Origin: GCA-2683135 sp964507445 | GTDB lineage: Bacteria > Planctomycetota > GCA-002687715 | Assembly (NCBI GenBank): GCA_964507445.1 | Contig: CAZDQF010000010.1 | Span: 1-64,000, forward strand | DNA length: 64,000 nt | Direction: 5' to 3' | Part shown: one piece after another, positions 37,249 to 45,824 of the stretch | How positions within the stretch are numbered: the first letter of the stretch is position 1 | Layout of the letters: every line of letters begins with the position of its first letter | Notes under the pieces: generated by a model | Told to the model about the DNA's origin: nothing | Seen by the model: the letters and a program-made list of their open reading frames with translations, nothing else | Databases searched by the model: none | Program-made: the position numbers and the translations under genes

Positions 37249-37863
37249 TCAGCGTCGGCGCCAGACCCAGTTGGACATGCAGCGAAGCCCCTGCACGTTC
37301 ACGGTCTTGATGGGGTCCACCAGCTCCGCCCCCAGGCCCTCGGTGATTCCCAGCAGGGTCTGAAGGTCCACCACGAACCTGGACGAGGTGTCGGGGAGGA
37401 CCACCCACCCCTCCGGTCGACCCGGGCAGGGCTTCAGGGCGCTCTCGATACCGATGGACGTGGCGAGGCGCCCGAAGAACAGGCCGCCGGGTCGCAGCAG
37501 CCCGTGCATGCGCTCCACCATCCGCCGGAAGTGCGCGGCGTCGTCGGCGAAGTGCAGCACCGCGTTGCAGAGGACCACATCGAACCCGCCATCCTCGAGG
37601 CCGCAGCGCTCCACCGCCTCCTGCCGGAACCGCTCCGGACCGGACGGCGCCTCGAGCTCCTCCGCCACTTCCCGCACCCGCGCCACCGCCTCCGCCCTCG
37701 GCTCCAGCCCCCACACGTCGAACCCGTGGGCCATCATGTACGTCAGGTTCCGCCCCGAACCGCACCCCACGTCCAGCACACGGTCCCCGGGCCGCACGTT
37801 CCCCCGCATCAGCTGATCCAGCAGGTAGATGTCCATCCGACCCAGGCTCTCGATCGCGTCCAT
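37249..37863 (-). CDS. SAM-dependent class I methyltransferase
   Basis: A 204-aa methyltransferase with motif I VLDVGCGSGRNL (about 29-40), an acidic residue after strand beta2 (VWGLEPRAEAV), motif IV-like DVVLCNAVLHF and post-motif LLRPGGLFF. No substrate-specific domain is visible, so small molecule, lipid or protein targets are all possible. It is 72 bp upstream of the kinase-FGE gene on the same strand. TAAGAT lies 6 nt before its ATG, suggesting its own leaderless transcript. Confidence 0.85.
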   Translation of the reverse strand: MDAIESLGRMDIYLLDQLMRGNVRPGDRVLDVGCGSGRNLTYMMAHGFDVWGLEPRAEAVARVREVAEELEAPSGPERFRQEAVERCGLEDGGFDVVLCNAVLHFADDAAHFRRMVERMHGLLRPGGLFFGRLATSIGIESALKPCPGRPEGWVVLPDTSSRFVVDLQTLLGITEGLGAELVDPIKTVNVQGLRCMSNWVWRRR

Positions 37864-37869
37864 GGCCGG

Positions 37870-37875
37870 ATCTTA
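37870..37875 (-). promoter_or_regulatory. -10 box for leaderless methyltransferase start
   Basis: TAAGAT on the minus strand, 6 nt before the ATG at 37863. The surrounding GGTCTAAGATCCGGCC closely matches the sequence before the gene starting at 24027 (GGTCTAAGATGCGGCC). Confidence 0.4.
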
Positions 37876-38065
37876 GACCGCCGCGCCTCCCCCGGCGGCC
37901 CCACTCCATCGAGCCACCGGATCGCTGTCAGCGCCGTCAGGCATGCCCTGAGGTCAGGAGATCCCGTGTATCGGAGGAGGGAGGCTCACAGGGTGTCGTC
38001 AGGAGCGGCGCAGGTGCTCGACCCCGCGGGCTACAGAGGCCTCCGGCCCCGCGTCCTCACGCGCC

Positions 38066-40384
38066 TCAATACACCGTCAGCACGACCGCGTTGGTGACGC
38101 TGAAGAGGAAACCGGACGTCCCGAAGTCCCTGATCACGGCCTGAAACGTGTAGGTGCCGGGTTCGAGCACGCCGCCGGGCAGCGAGGTCGGAGCCGGCGG
38201 GAGGTTCGGCGCCAGGGGCGACCAGAAGACAGGGTCCGAGATCGACGAAGCGAGGGGCGTCGGCATCGGACCGATCATCGAGACCATGGGGATCACGCTC
38301 GTCCCGAGACCCAGCGGCAACGTCTGCATCGTCGCCGGCCCAGGCTCGCCGAACTCCCCGAACAACATGTAGTCCGACGGAACCGGTCCTCTCGGGGGAG
38401 CGTCGATGGTCAACGTCGCCGAGGTGCCCGAGGCGACATAGACCCGGCGCCACACGTCCCCGGTCTCACCGTTCACCGCGAGCACGTTGGCCAGGCCGCC
38501 GCCCCCCATGTTGACGTTGCCGGATCGCGCCGCCACTTCAGGCGAATATCCCTCGATGGTCGGGCCAGGCGTGAGATCGCGCCCCGAGAACGCCGGGTGA
38601 GTCAGGTCGTAGCGCCGGGCGCGGAACATGTTGTTGCACAAGAACGCGGCGTTGCACGTCGGGACGATGTCCCCCTGAGAGAGCACCGCCTGCTCGGCGA
38701 CCGGGTTGACGTACCGCCACACGATCTCGCCCGCAGGGGTCACCTCGATTACGGTGCCGGTCATCCCTTCGCAGATCAGGTCGTTACCGTTCGCGAGGCG
38801 CTGCGTCCCCGAGATGAAGGGAGAGAACAGATCCGTGGGGCAGGGCGTACCGAAGGAATAGGTGGGTGCAACCGGCCCCCACGGCCTCCCCAGTTCGATG
38901 TCGTACAGGCCGGACACGTTGAGCGGAGGCGTGATCTCCTCGATGGTCGAGCGCGGATACCCGAGACGACCCGTCCCGTTGTTGAAGACAGTGATATTCC
39001 CGGCGCCCGGATATCCGGCCGGCACCCACTCCGGGTTGTGCTGGCCGAACAGCTTGTGGGTCGACACGTTACCGCGGCGGTACGTAGCCGGGTTACCCCA
39101 GCGATAGAGCAAGTCGCCGCCGCGACCGGAGTTGCCTCCCGAGTGTGACGCGGCCTCCTCCGTCGTCGTGCTGTGATCGATGACCCAGATCTCGTCGAGG
39201 GTCCGAGAGCTGAGGACGATCTGGTCGAGCTCCGGGTTCCAGTCGATCGAGTTGAAGTGGAGCCAGTCAGCCACCGGCTGCGCCCCGCCGTAGACGTTGA
39301 GGTCGAGTAACTCCGGATGATCAGCCACGACACCATAGTTGGGCTTGCTGGGATCGTAATCCTGGATGACGTGGTCCCAGATCCGCCACTCCCAGACCAC
39401 CTCGCCGGTGGTCGGCCCCGTGGGCTTGATCTCGATGATCTTCTCGGACCACAGCTCTCCCTGGCTCAGCAGCGTCGGGTCACGACCGTGGGCGATGGCG
39501 GCGCTCGCAGATTTCCTCTCGAACACTATGGCCAGCACGTTGCCTCCGAGGAGCGGCTCGATGTCGTGGTGCAGGATCAACTTGTCATCGTTGATCTCGA
39601 AGTCCCAGATCGGAGTGGAGTCCCAGGCGACCTGCTCGATCCGGCCGGTGATCCCGCCGACGAAGATGCCGTTCCACACGTTGCCAGCGGCGGAGATGGC
39701 GCGGATCAGGTCGCCGTTCTCGAGCATGTACGCCGACAGACCGCTGGTGTACTGGCTGCCCCACTGGTGCACCACGCGTCCGTCGAGGTCGATCAGGTGG
39801 GTGTCACCGATCCTGGTCGTGATCAACGTATACCCCTCATGAGCCCCCGGCCTGCTGAACACGCGACCGACGGTGTGGTCCCACGCGCTGTCGTCCCACT
39901 CCACCACGTACGCGCGCACCTTGGCTGCAGAGGGGTGGCTCTCTCGCCACGACGGCGAAGGAGCGCCCGCGACCGTCGCAAACTGCGTGCGACGTTCGGG
40001 CCCGACGCCAGCCGGCCCCCCCGGTGCCCATTCCTGATAGGCGAAGGGCTCGCCGTCGACCCAGAGCCAACCCGGCCCCAGCTCCTCGCGCCGCATACCC
40101 CCGATCCAAGGCCCGTCGCCGCCGACCGTCCAGAGGGATAGGTCGCTCGCGAGCTGAAACACGAAGTCGTTCTCAGCCGCGGAGGTGACCGTTGCGAGGT
40201 GCCCGTTGCGACGGATCGCCGCAAACTGAGCCTCGTCCCACGAGATCCCATCAGGGACGCTCACCACTTCGTACCAATGCGTGGTCTGGTCAGGGTGCCT
40301 GAAGGGCGCGGCTTGACCACACGCTCCGTCGTTCACCATTGCATGAACAATGAGACCGATCACGAGCGACCGCGAGTAACGCAT
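38066..40384 (-). CDS. Secreted C-type-lectin-like and arylsulfotransferase-like protein
   Basis: A 772-aa exported protein starting at ATG 40384 with GAGGAATCC upstream. After a signal peptide (about 1-23), residues about 30-140 read as a C-type lectin fold (WDEAQFAAIRRNGHLAT, WIGGMR, FAYQEWAPG). The central region (about 155-640) resembles arylsulfotransferase or bacterial sulfotransferase-like propellers (GDTHLIDLDGRVVHQWG, HHDIEPLLGGNVL, RLANGNDLICEGMTG, GEIVWRYVNP). A beta-sandwich tail (about 680-772) ends the protein and resembles secretion-associated C-terminal domains of Planctomycetes. The catalytic histidines of true arylsulfotransferases cannot be confirmed by eye, so it could be a binding protein. 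Confidence 0.72.
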   Translation of the reverse strand: MRYSRSLVIGLIVHAMVNDGACGQAAPFRHPDQTTHWYEVVSVPDGISWDEAQFAAIRRNGHLATVTSAAENDFVFQLASDLSLWTVGGDGPWIGGMRREELGPGWLWVDGEPFAYQEWAPGGPAGVGPERRTQFATVAGAPSPSWRESHPSAAKVRAYVVEWDDSAWDHTVGRVFSRPGAHEGYTLITTRIGDTHLIDLDGRVVHQWGSQYTSGLSAYMLENGDLIRAISAAGNVWNGIFVGGITGRIEQVAWDSTPIWDFEINDDKLILHHDIEPLLGGNVLAIVFERKSASAAIAHGRDPTLLSQGELWSEKIIEIKPTGPTTGEVVWEWRIWDHVIQDYDPSKPNYGVVADHPELLDLNVYGGAQPVADWLHFNSIDWNPELDQIVLSSRTLDEIWVIDHSTTTEEAASHSGGNSGRGGDLLYRWGNPATYRRGNVSTHKLFGQHNPEWVPAGYPGAGNITVFNNGTGRLGYPRSTIEEITPPLNVSGLYDIELGRPWGPVAPTYSFGTPCPTDLFSPFISGTQRLANGNDLICEGMTGTVIEVTPAGEIVWRYVNPVAEQAVLSQGDIVPTCNAAFLCNNMFRARRYDLTHPAFSGRDLTPGPTIEGYSPEVAARSGNVNMGGGGLANVLAVNGETGDVWRRVYVASGTSATLTIDAPPRGPVPSDYMLFGEFGEPGPATMQTLPLGLGTSVIPMVSMIGPMPTPLASSISDPVFWSPLAPNLPPAPTSLPGGVLEPGTYTFQAVIRDFGTSGFLFSVTNAVVLTVY

Positions 40385-40706
40385 CGTTGGATTCCTCGCA
40401 CGGGCAGACCTGGCAGGATCAGGAACGGCAAACGCGCCCCACAACCTACCGGACGCCCGATACGTCGGAAAGAGCAAAGAGGACGGGCCGCGCGCGCCCT
40501 GCGATGGCTGTCCCGCCAGCCCATCGGGCGCGACGGCGGCCGGGGGTCGAGGGATCAGGCTCAGGTCACGGATTCCGTCCTCCCACGCCGTCCACACCAG
40601 ACCGGAGAGCGGCGGAGCAGCCTTGGAGATCGCGATTCCGATCATGGTGTGCCGCGGCGGCCCGCCTCCGGGTGGTACCCTGGAGATGGTGCTCGGAGAT
40701 CGCCCC
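40385..40706. other. 322-bp divergent intergenic region
   Basis: Lies between two divergently transcribed genes for secreted proteins and must contain promoters for both. I see no tRNA, no convincing small ORF with a ribosome-binding site and no strong hairpin. The open frames across it look like shadows of chance. Confidence 0.6.
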
Positions 40707-42461
40707 ATGCACTCGACGTCGTCAATCATCCTCGCTGTCGTCTGTGCCCTGGCCGGGGTCGCGCCCGGACAGGTCCAGACGTGGATCCAGGACTTCGAAA
40801 CGCCCGGGCTGCTGCCGCATGACGCCTCGGCCCGGTTCGCGTGGGAGTCGCAGAACGGCGCCCCGGCCAACGGTAGTCCGTCGCCCATGGCCAACGTAGC
40901 CAACGGCGTGCTCGAGCAACGCATGACCAGCGCGAGTTGCGGATTCGCCGGGGGACGCGGAGTGTTCTTCGCGGGGGATCGCGCCGCCGGGACCGACCCC
41001 CACGTGACCCCCTCGCTGGTCAACTCCGCCTGGGACAGCGTCATCGAGGCACGGGCCCGGTTCCTCGCGTTCGACGGCGGGCAGACCTGCGCCCTGTTGC
41101 TGATGGAGGACCTGTTCGGGCGGTACGGGATCTGGTTCGAACAGAACGGGCTGCGGATCCTCGGCCCGAACACCCTGGTCCCCTTCTCCGCCATGGCCCC
41201 CGGCTTCAACCCCGGCCAGCTCCATGACTACCGGATCGAGTCCGATGGCGGGTCCCTGGCCATGCGGGTGTTCGTGGACGGCGCCTCCGTGTGGACCGGC
41301 ACGGCGCCCACCACAACGACCCGCAACACCGTGATGTGGGGAGACGGGTCCTCTCCGTCCAGCAACGACGCGGACGTGGACTGGGACTGGGTGCGGGCGT
41401 ACAACGGGCCGGGGTTGTTCTCCTCGCCGCCGCAGTGGCAGGTCAACCAGCCCGCGGCCACCCTCACCGTCAACAACACCACCAGCGACATCTACGCGCC
41501 CCTGCGCCACGCCGCCTGCGTCAACGCCACGGCGACGGTGTCCGCCACCTCCACGTCCGCGGGGATGCCGTGGGACCTCGCCTACACCGTGCCGGAGCCC
41601 GGCCTCGCCGCGTCCGGCGGCGGGCTGACCCTGTCGGACGGTCAGGTGGTCAACGTCGACCTCGGCGCCCCGAGCCTGACCTTCCTCAACGGCTTCACAT
41701 TCACGACGCCGTTCCTGTCTGCGCTGAGCCTCCCGGTGACCTCCGCGCTCCCGGTGACCGCGTGCGGCCAGCTGGTGGTGATCGATCCCAGCCAGGTCAC
41801 GGGGTATTCCCTCAGCGCGCTGATGGAGCTCTCCTTCTCGAACGCCGGGCTGATCTCGGGGCTCGCCCGAGGAGACGACAAGAGCACGGTGGTGCCGGTG
41901 ACGCGACCGCCCCTCTGCGCCCCGTCGGGGATCAACTTCGCCGGGCAGCTCTACACCCGGCTCAGCGTCAGCGCCAACGGGCTGGTCAGCTTCGGGGGGA
42001 CCAACAGCTCGCCCCTGGCGGGACCCAGCGCGTTCGCGAGCCTGCCCGCGGTGGCCGGGTGCTGGACCGACCTGGACAACCGCCCGTCGGCCCAGGGTAA
42101 CGACGTGGTGATCTCCCAGGCCGGCGGCGTCATCCGCGTCCGCTACCTCCTGGTCCCCACCTTCGGCCAGCCCGGCACGGCCTCGAGCGTGGACATCGTG
42201 TTCGACACCCTCGCGGGCACCACGGTGATGGAGAACTACGCCCCCGATCCCGCCTCCCTCGCCACCTCCCTGGTGGGCCTCTCCCCCGGCGGCGGCGCCA
42301 CCGACCCCGGGGCCATCTCGTTCCTCGGTCTGGTGGGGTCCGGAGGCGCAGGAGCCGCCACGGACATGATCTACGAGCTGGGGGTCGGCGGCCCCGTCCC
42401 CTCCGGGTTCAACCAGATCGTGTTCCCCGTGTCCGACCCCACGGCGTTCGCGGTGAACTGA
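40707..42461 (+). CDS. Secreted beta-rich protein, function unknown
   Basis: A 584-aa protein with a signal peptide (about 1-22, cleavage near APG-QVQ). The first half (about 25-235) resembles a concanavalin-like sandwich (DFETPG start, RIESDGGSLAMRVFVDGA, DVDWDWVRAYNG). The second half is Thr/Ala/Pro-rich with further beta strands and ends in a hydrophobic tail (NQIVFPVSDPTAFAVN) with no obvious anchor. ATG 40707 is chosen for a compact signal peptide; an in-frame ATG at 40686 adds seven residues. It is probably a surface or matrix protein. No catalytic residues are recognised. Confidence 0.65.
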   Translation: MHSTSSIILAVVCALAGVAPGQVQTWIQDFETPGLLPHDASARFAWESQNGAPANGSPSPMANVANGVLEQRMTSASCGFAGGRGVFFAGDRAAGTDPHVTPSLVNSAWDSVIEARARFLAFDGGQTCALLLMEDLFGRYGIWFEQNGLRILGPNTLVPFSAMAPGFNPGQLHDYRIESDGGSLAMRVFVDGASVWTGTAPTTTTRNTVMWGDGSSPSSNDADVDWDWVRAYNGPGLFSSPPQWQVNQPAATLTVNNTTSDIYAPLRHAACVNATATVSATSTSAGMPWDLAYTVPEPGLAASGGGLTLSDGQVVNVDLGAPSLTFLNGFTFTTPFLSALSLPVTSALPVTACGQLVVIDPSQVTGYSLSALMELSFSNAGLISGLARGDDKSTVVPVTRPPLCAPSGINFAGQLYTRLSVSANGLVSFGGTNSSPLAGPSAFASLPAVAGCWTDLDNRPSAQGNDVVISQAGGVIRVRYLLVPTFGQPGTASSVDIVFDTLAGTTVMENYAPDPASLATSLVGLSPGGGATDPGAISFLGLVGSGGAGAATDMIYELGVGGPVPSGFNQIVFPVSDPTAFAVN

Positions 42462-42473
42462 CCGCGACGGCGC

Positions 42474-42505
42474 AAAAGAAAACGAGGACGCTCGTTCGAG
42501 CGTCC
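42474..42505 (-). terminator. Rho-independent terminator after tRNA-Glu
   Basis: On the minus strand an 8-bp GC-rich stem (42505-42498 with 42493-42486, loop GAAC) is followed by CTCGTTTTCTTTT (42485-42473). It directly follows tRNA-Glu and would end a gltX-tRNA transcript. Confidence 0.85.
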
Positions 42506-42510
42506 CCGTG

Positions 42511-42585
42511 TGACCCCAAGGGGATTTGAACCCCTGTTCCAAGGATGAGAACCTTGTGTCCTGGACCTGGCTAGACGATGGGGCC
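42511..42585 (-). tRNA. tRNA-Glu (anticodon CTC)
   Basis: 75 nt on the minus strand. The acceptor stem GGCCCCA pairs with TGGGGTC, with A as discriminator. The TCGTCTAG D-arm start is typical of tRNA-Glu. The anticodon stem CAAGG/CCTTG holds loop TTCTCAT with anticodon CTC (42549-42547), and the T-arm is AGGGG-TTCAAAT-CCCCT. CCA is not encoded. It lies 35 bp downstream of gltX in the same orientation, ahead of a strong terminator. Confidence 0.95.
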
Positions 42586-42620
42586 AGAGAGGGAGACCTT
42601 AGGTTCGCCCGGGCCCGGTT

Positions 42621-44236
42621 TCAAGATTCGGCGGCGGCCTGGGCCTGGGCCTCGGCCTCGCCCAGCTCCACGCGGGCCCGGGCCTCGTCCCCGCCCACCC
42701 CCCCCGCCCTGTGGAACNNNNNNNNNNCCTGGGGGGCCCGGGGCCGGGGTTCCACGTGGGGCGGGGGGCCGGGCCGGCGCCCCCGCCCGCGCCCTGCTCC
42801 AGGCGGGCCAGGGACGCGTCCCGGCCCAGCACCGCGGCGATGTGGAACAGGGGCGGACCCACGGGCCGACCGGACCAGGCGGCCCGGAGCGGCTGCACCA
42901 GCTTGCCGAAGCCCAGGTCCCGGGACTCGGCGAAGGCGCGGGCGTGGGCCTCATGGGCCTCCGGGTCCGGCAACGGGTCCGGCAAGGCCGCGGCGTAGTC
43001 GCGCAACAACGCCGCCACGTCGCCGCCCTTCCTCAGGGCCTTGGCCGCCTTACCCTCGTAGTCGGTGACCGGCTCGAACGCCCAGCGCGACTGCTCCACC
43101 GCGTCGCCGAACGCCGCCAGGCGCTCCTGCAGGGCCTCCGCCAGCAGGCGCACCTGCGCCGACTCCTCAGCGGTCGGGTCCGCGGACACCCAGCCCTGGG
43201 TCGCCAGGTGCGGGGTCATGGCCGCGGCCACCGCGTCCACATCCATCTCGCGGATGTAGGCGCCGGAGAGGTGCTCCAGCTTCTGCAGGTCGAGCCGCGC
43301 CCCGGACTTGTTGATGCGGTCGAGGGAGAACCGCTGCACCAGCTCGTCACGGGACATGACCTCCGTCTGGTCGTCGAAGGACCAGCCGATGAGGGCGAGC
43401 CAGTTCACGAAGGCGTCGGGATGGAAGCCCCGGGCCTGGTAGTGATCGAGCGCCGCCTCCGGGTGCTTGCGCTTGCTGAGCTTGCCCTCGCCCTTGGGAC
43501 CCAGGATCAGGGGCAGGTGCCCGTATCGGGGCAGGGGCCAGTCGAGGGCCTTGAACAGGATCGCCTGCTTGAAGGTGTTGGTGAGGTGATCCTCGCCGCG
43601 CAGCACATGGGTGATGCCCATGTGATGATCGTCGATGACCACCACCAGGTTGTAGACCGGGGCGCCGTCGGCGCGCACCAGGATGATGTCCTCCACGTCG
43701 GCGTGAGCCACCCGCACCTCACCGCGCACGAGGTCGTCGATGACCGTCTCCCCCTCGGGGACCCGCAAGCGCAGGGTGTGGGCCTCTCCCCCGTCGACCC
43801 GCCGCCGGACCTCCGCCGGCTCGAGGGCGAGGCAGTGTCGGTCGTAACCGTAGGGCTCCTTGTTGGCCTCCTGGCGCTCGCGCAGGGCGGCGAGGCGCTC
43901 CCGGGTGCAGAAGCACGGATAGACCACGCCTCGGTCCCGCAGGGTCGACACCGCCTCCGCGTAGATGGCGCTCCGCTCGCTCTGGCTGTAGGGCGCCACG
44001 GGGCCCCCCTGCTCCGGTCCCTCGTCCGGCGCCAAACCGAGCCAGTCCAGGCCCCGGAAGATGGTCTCCCTCGCCGCCTCCGTGTTGCGAGCGGCGTCCG
44101 TGTCCTCCATGCGGAGGACGTAGCTGCCCTGCGTCTGGCGCGCGAACAGCCAGTTGAACAAGGCGGTGCGGGCCCCGCCCACGTGGAGGTATCCGGTGGG
44201 GCTCGGGGCGAATCGGACGCGGGTGTTATCGGCCAC
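42621..44236 (-). CDS. gltX: Glutamyl-tRNA synthetase, with assembly gap near 3' end
   Basis: Class I synthetase charging tRNA-Glu. It starts at GTG 44236 with GAGGAG upstream: VADNTRVRFAPSPTGYLHVGG, where the HIGH-type motif is YLHVGG. The KMSKS-type loop is KLSKRKH, with a normal C-terminal anticodon-binding part. Close to the 3' end a 10-N run (42718-42727) interrupts it. Before the gap the frame reads FHIAAVLGRDASLARLE; after it FHRAGGVGGDEARARVELGEAEAQAQAAAES-stop encodes the same point again with errors, ending at TGA 42621. The real C-terminus is therefore probably …LARLELGEAEAQAQAAAES. The gene is intact and the gap is an unmerged overlap. Confidence 0.9.
42718..42727. other. 10-N assembly gap inside gltX
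   Basis: Ten N bases flanked by GC-rich degraded sequence (about 42680-42790). Both flanks encode the same gltX segment, so the gap marks an uncollapsed contig overlap and not missing genome. Confidence 0.9.
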
Positions 44237-44298
44237 GTTATGCTCTCCTCGACAGCGCGGCATCCTAACGCGGATGCCCTCACCCGAAAGGAGGCTCC

Positions 44299-44736
44299 AT
44301 GCTGCAGGCAGGCGACAGGGCCCCGCACTTCAGCCTCCAGGATCACCGGGGCGAGACCCGGAACCTGGAGGACTTCGCGGGCAGGACCATCGTGCTCTGG
44401 TTCTATCCCAAGGCGGACACCCCTGGCTGAACGAAGCAGGGCTGTGGATTCCGTGATCGAATCCAGGACTTTGCGGACAAGGGCGTGGAGATCCTCGGGA
44501 TCTCCTTCGACACGGTGGCAGACAACCGGGCGTTCGCGGAGAAGTTCGACTTCCCCTACCCCCTGCTGTGTGACACCGACAAGGCCGTCGCCGTGGCCTA
44601 CGGCGCCGCCGACGACGAGAGCGCCGGTTGGCCGAACCGCCACACCTACGTCATCGACCCCGGCGGCGTCATCAAGGCGGCCATCGACACCAGGGACCCG
44701 GCCGGACAAGCCGCCGCGCTGATCGCCGAACTATGA
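44299..44736 (+). CDS. bcp: Bcp/PrxQ-type peroxiredoxin, selenocysteine at catalytic site
   Basis: A 145-aa thiol or selenol peroxidase, read through an in-frame UGA at codon 44. ATG 44299 has a strong AAAGGAGG site. The frame gives FYPKADTPG-U-TKQGCGFRD, exactly the family active site where the peroxidatic Cys normally stands. The resolving Cys is kept at 49, five residues later as in Escherichia coli BCP. After the UGA the family continues without shift (GVEILGISFDTV, FPYPLLCDTD, RHTYVIDPGG). Its stop overlaps the next gene (ATGA). It reduces hydroperoxides, and Sec would raise reactivity. The enzymes for Sec insertion are not in this window. Alternatives are a base-call error at one codon or a broken gene; the hairpin downstream argues against both. 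Confidence 0.88.
44428..44465 (+). promoter_or_regulatory. Candidate bacterial SECIS element
   Basis: UGA at 44428-44430. A perfect 7-bp stem TGGATTC (44445-44451) and GAATCCA (44459-44465) encloses the 7-nt loop CGTGATC. The loop begins 21 nt after UGA and has G at its second position. Both match the published bacterial SECIS pattern: 16-37 nt from UGA to apical loop, and G among the first two loop bases. Confidence 0.75.
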
Positions 44737-45818
44737 TCAGCCGTCGCCGCTTCCTCGGACGCAGCAGCCTGGCCCTGCTGCTGATGCCCTCCCTGACCGC
44801 CGCGTGCCGGAGCCCGCGGCGCTGGCCCGCTGAGTGGGAACCCCACGAGGGTTGCCTCATGACGTGGCCTCACCGACAGCGCCTGTGGGAGGGCAAGCTG
44901 GAGGCCGCCCAGCGGGAGTACGCCGCCGTGGCCCGAGCGGTGGCCAGGTTCGAGCCGGTGCATCTGGCGTGCGTCGCGAACGAACGGGCACGAGCGCGCC
45001 GATTGTGCGGCGACCGGGTGACCGTGCACTCACTGCCCATGGATGACTCCTGGGTCCGAGACAACGGCCCGATCTACGTCGTCGAAGACGGGGCTCGCGT
45101 CGCCGTGGACTTTCGCTTCAACGCCTGGGGAGGACAGTTCGAGCGTTACGCCGCCGACGACGCCCTGCCGACGGCGTGGGCGAAGCTACGCAAGGAGCGG
45201 TGCGAGACCGTGGACTGGGTGCTGGAAGGGGGCGCCATCATCGGTGACGGGGAAGGCACCCTCATCACCACCGAGGAGTGTCTCACCAACCCCAACCGGA
45301 ACGGCGACACCACCAAGGCCGAAGTGGAGGTCAGGCTCAAGCGGCACCTCGGCGTCGCCAAGGTTATCTGGCTGCCCTACGGACTCAGCAAGGACGACCT
45401 GACCTCGGGTCACGTGGACGGAGTGTGTTGCTACATCGGACCCGGACGGGTGCTCGCGCAGACCACCGGGGCCGGGGCGCCCGCCGACGTGCGGAAACGA
45501 ACGACGGCCAACCTGGCGGCGCTGCGCGCGGCCGTTGACGCCAAGGGGCGCAAGCTACAGGTGGAACAGCTCCCTCACCTCGCCTACCCGCGGGTCGGCG
45601 GCGAACCCGGCCTGCACACCTACATCAACCTGTATCAGGCGAACGGCGGCGTGGTGGTCCCCCTCGCCGGGGTGAAGGAAACGGACGCTGCGGCCATGGC
45701 TGCGCTGAAGAGGATCTTCGGGTCCCGCAAGGTGGTGGGAGTCCCCACACCGGTGATCGGCTGGGGCGGCGGCGGCATTCACTGCATCACCCAGCAAGTC
45801 CCGCGACAGCCCCGCTGA
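44733..45818 (+). CDS. Tat-exported agmatine deiminase-like lipoprotein
   Basis: A 361-aa protein of the agmatine deiminase/peptidylarginine deiminase-like family, which hydrolyses agmatine to N-carbamoylputrescine and ammonia. Family motifs: WEPHEGCLMTWP, DDSWVRDNGP, FNAWGGQF, GHVDGV and the C-terminal GGGGIHCITQQ with nucleophile Cys351. Unusually it begins with a twin-arginine signal SRRRFLG (3-9), a hydrophobic helix and a lipobox LTAAC (Cys25), so it should be exported folded and lipid-anchored. Most relatives are cytoplasmic. ATG 44733 overlaps the peroxiredoxin stop (ATGA), so the two are co-translated. A related deiminase activity on another guanidino compound is possible. Confidence 0.87.
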   Translation: MISRRRFLGRSSLALLLMPSLTAACRSPRRWPAEWEPHEGCLMTWPHRQRLWEGKLEAAQREYAAVARAVARFEPVHLACVANERARARRLCGDRVTVHSLPMDDSWVRDNGPIYVVEDGARVAVDFRFNAWGGQFERYAADDALPTAWAKLRKERCETVDWVLEGGAIIGDGEGTLITTEECLTNPNRNGDTTKAEVEVRLKRHLGVAKVIWLPYGLSKDDLTSGHVDGVCCYIGPGRVLAQTTGAGAPADVRKRTTANLAALRAAVDAKGRKLQVEQLPHLAYPRVGGEPGLHTYINLYQANGGVVVPLAGVKETDAAAMAALKRIFGSRKVVGVPTPVIGWGGGGIHCITQQVPRQPR

Positions 45819-45824
45819 GGGCCG

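Noticed and set aside
44428..44430. Peroxiredoxin UGA read as Trp (alternative genetic code)
   Set aside because: Other genes in the window end in TGA at family-consistent positions (for example rph, rdgB, lepA), and RF2 with its UGA autoregulation is present, so UGA is a stop codon here.
44485..44736. Short ORF beginning at ATG 44485 as a separate gene
   Set aside because: It begins in the middle of a conserved Bcp strand without ribosome-binding site; it is the C-terminal part of the peroxiredoxin read past the UGA.
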